5,641 nt of DNA. Source: Bifidobacteriaceae bacterium. GTDB taxonomy: Bacteria > Actinomycetota > Actinomycetes > Actinomycetales > WQXJ01. The notes under the pieces are model-generated. The model was not told the origin of the DNA, ran no database searches, and was given only the letters and a program-made list of their open reading frames with translations. A program made the position numbers and the translations under genes. The stretch is from contig JAIRXV010000142.1 in the NCBI GenBank assembly GCA_031268115.1, positions 1 through 5,641 of the forward strand. The letters run 5' to 3'. Numbering within the stretch: the first letter of the stretch is position 1; each line of letters begins with the position of its first letter. Below, one piece after another: positions 5,519-5,641 of the stretch.

Positions 5519-5641
5519 CTAAACCGCACTGTCAAAGAATTCGATCTCGGCTCTGGGGAACTTCGCCCTGACTATCGCCCGGTTCTCCGCCGTGTCCTCC
5601 ACCAAATGCAAACACGTCCCCTCCAAGTTCTCCAAGAACGG
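5519..5641 (-). CDS. C-terminal end of copy 3 of the tandem array (partial)
   Basis: Forty codons before a TAG stop (5521-5519) are visible, and the rest lies beyond the right edge. The residues match the C-terminus of copy 1 at 39 of 40 positions; the exception is Cys where copy 1 has Arg, in EGTCLHL. Copy 2 differs from it at many positions, even though it is the adjacent copy. The stop lies about 100 bases before the ATG of copy 2, with the leader block between. It is presumably a full-length membrane-anchored paralog, and further copies may follow upstream. Confidence 0.88.
   Translation of the reverse strand, partial: PFLENLEGTCLHLVEDTAENRAIVRAKFPRAEIEFFDSAV

Larger units (their letters stand above)
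3851..5641 (-). repeat. Tandem array of paralogous genes, period 831 bp
   Basis: At least three copies of one gene follow each other head to tail, transcribed leftward: copy 1 (stop at 3851), copy 2 (stop at 4673) and copy 3 (stop at 5519, cut by the edge). Start-to-start distance between copies 1 and 2 is 831 bp. By eye the first 150 bases of coding sequence are about 95% identical, as is a segment around the CNPN motif. The middle (about residues 51-150) is much more divergent and contains a three-residue length difference. The visible part of copy 3 matches copy 1 closely and copy 2 poorly. Confidence 0.9.

Overview
The window is GC-rich, with strong G/C preference at third codon positions, GTG and TTG starts, tightly overlapping genes and clear GGAGG-type ribosome binding sites. 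This points to a high-GC Gram-positive bacterium, most likely an actinomycete (Actinomycetota). I cannot name a genus from the sequence.

Left part (109-2827, + strand): three genes joined by overlapping stop and start codons (TGATG at 1141-1145, ATGA at 2117-2120), so almost certainly one operon. The first encodes an unrecognised 344-residue cytoplasmic protein. The second encodes a GT-B glycosyltransferase resembling family GT4. The third encodes a Rossmann-like protein whose motif order resembles GT42 sialyltransferases such as Campylobacter CstII, or the MptE-like DUF115 group. Together they look like a piece of a cell-surface glycan locus that probably continues to the left. The first 108 bases hold a G-rich stretch and no gene I can firmly support.

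Middle part (2888-3850, - strand): a two-gene operon facing the glycan operon. A four-helix membrane protein is followed one base later by a 98-residue winged-helix regulator. Upstream lies a CACTTTCC/GGAAAGTG inverted repeat with an extra half-site, a good candidate for the regulator's own operator. Further upstream are two hairpins that probably end transcription arriving from the right-hand genes.

Right part (3851-5641, - strand): a tandem array of at least three paralogous genes for membrane-anchored extracytoplasmic proteins of about 245-248 residues, unit period 831 bp. The third is cut by the window edge. Each visible junction carries a nearly identical block of about 82 bp with the same ribosome binding site, a direct repeat and a short palindrome. 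The 5' ends and a central C-terminal segment are almost identical between copies, other parts have diverged, and the third copy's C-terminus matches copy 1 much better than its neighbour copy 2. That mosaic pattern suggests recent duplication with recombination or gene conversion. I do not recognise the family; it is the most unusual content of the window.
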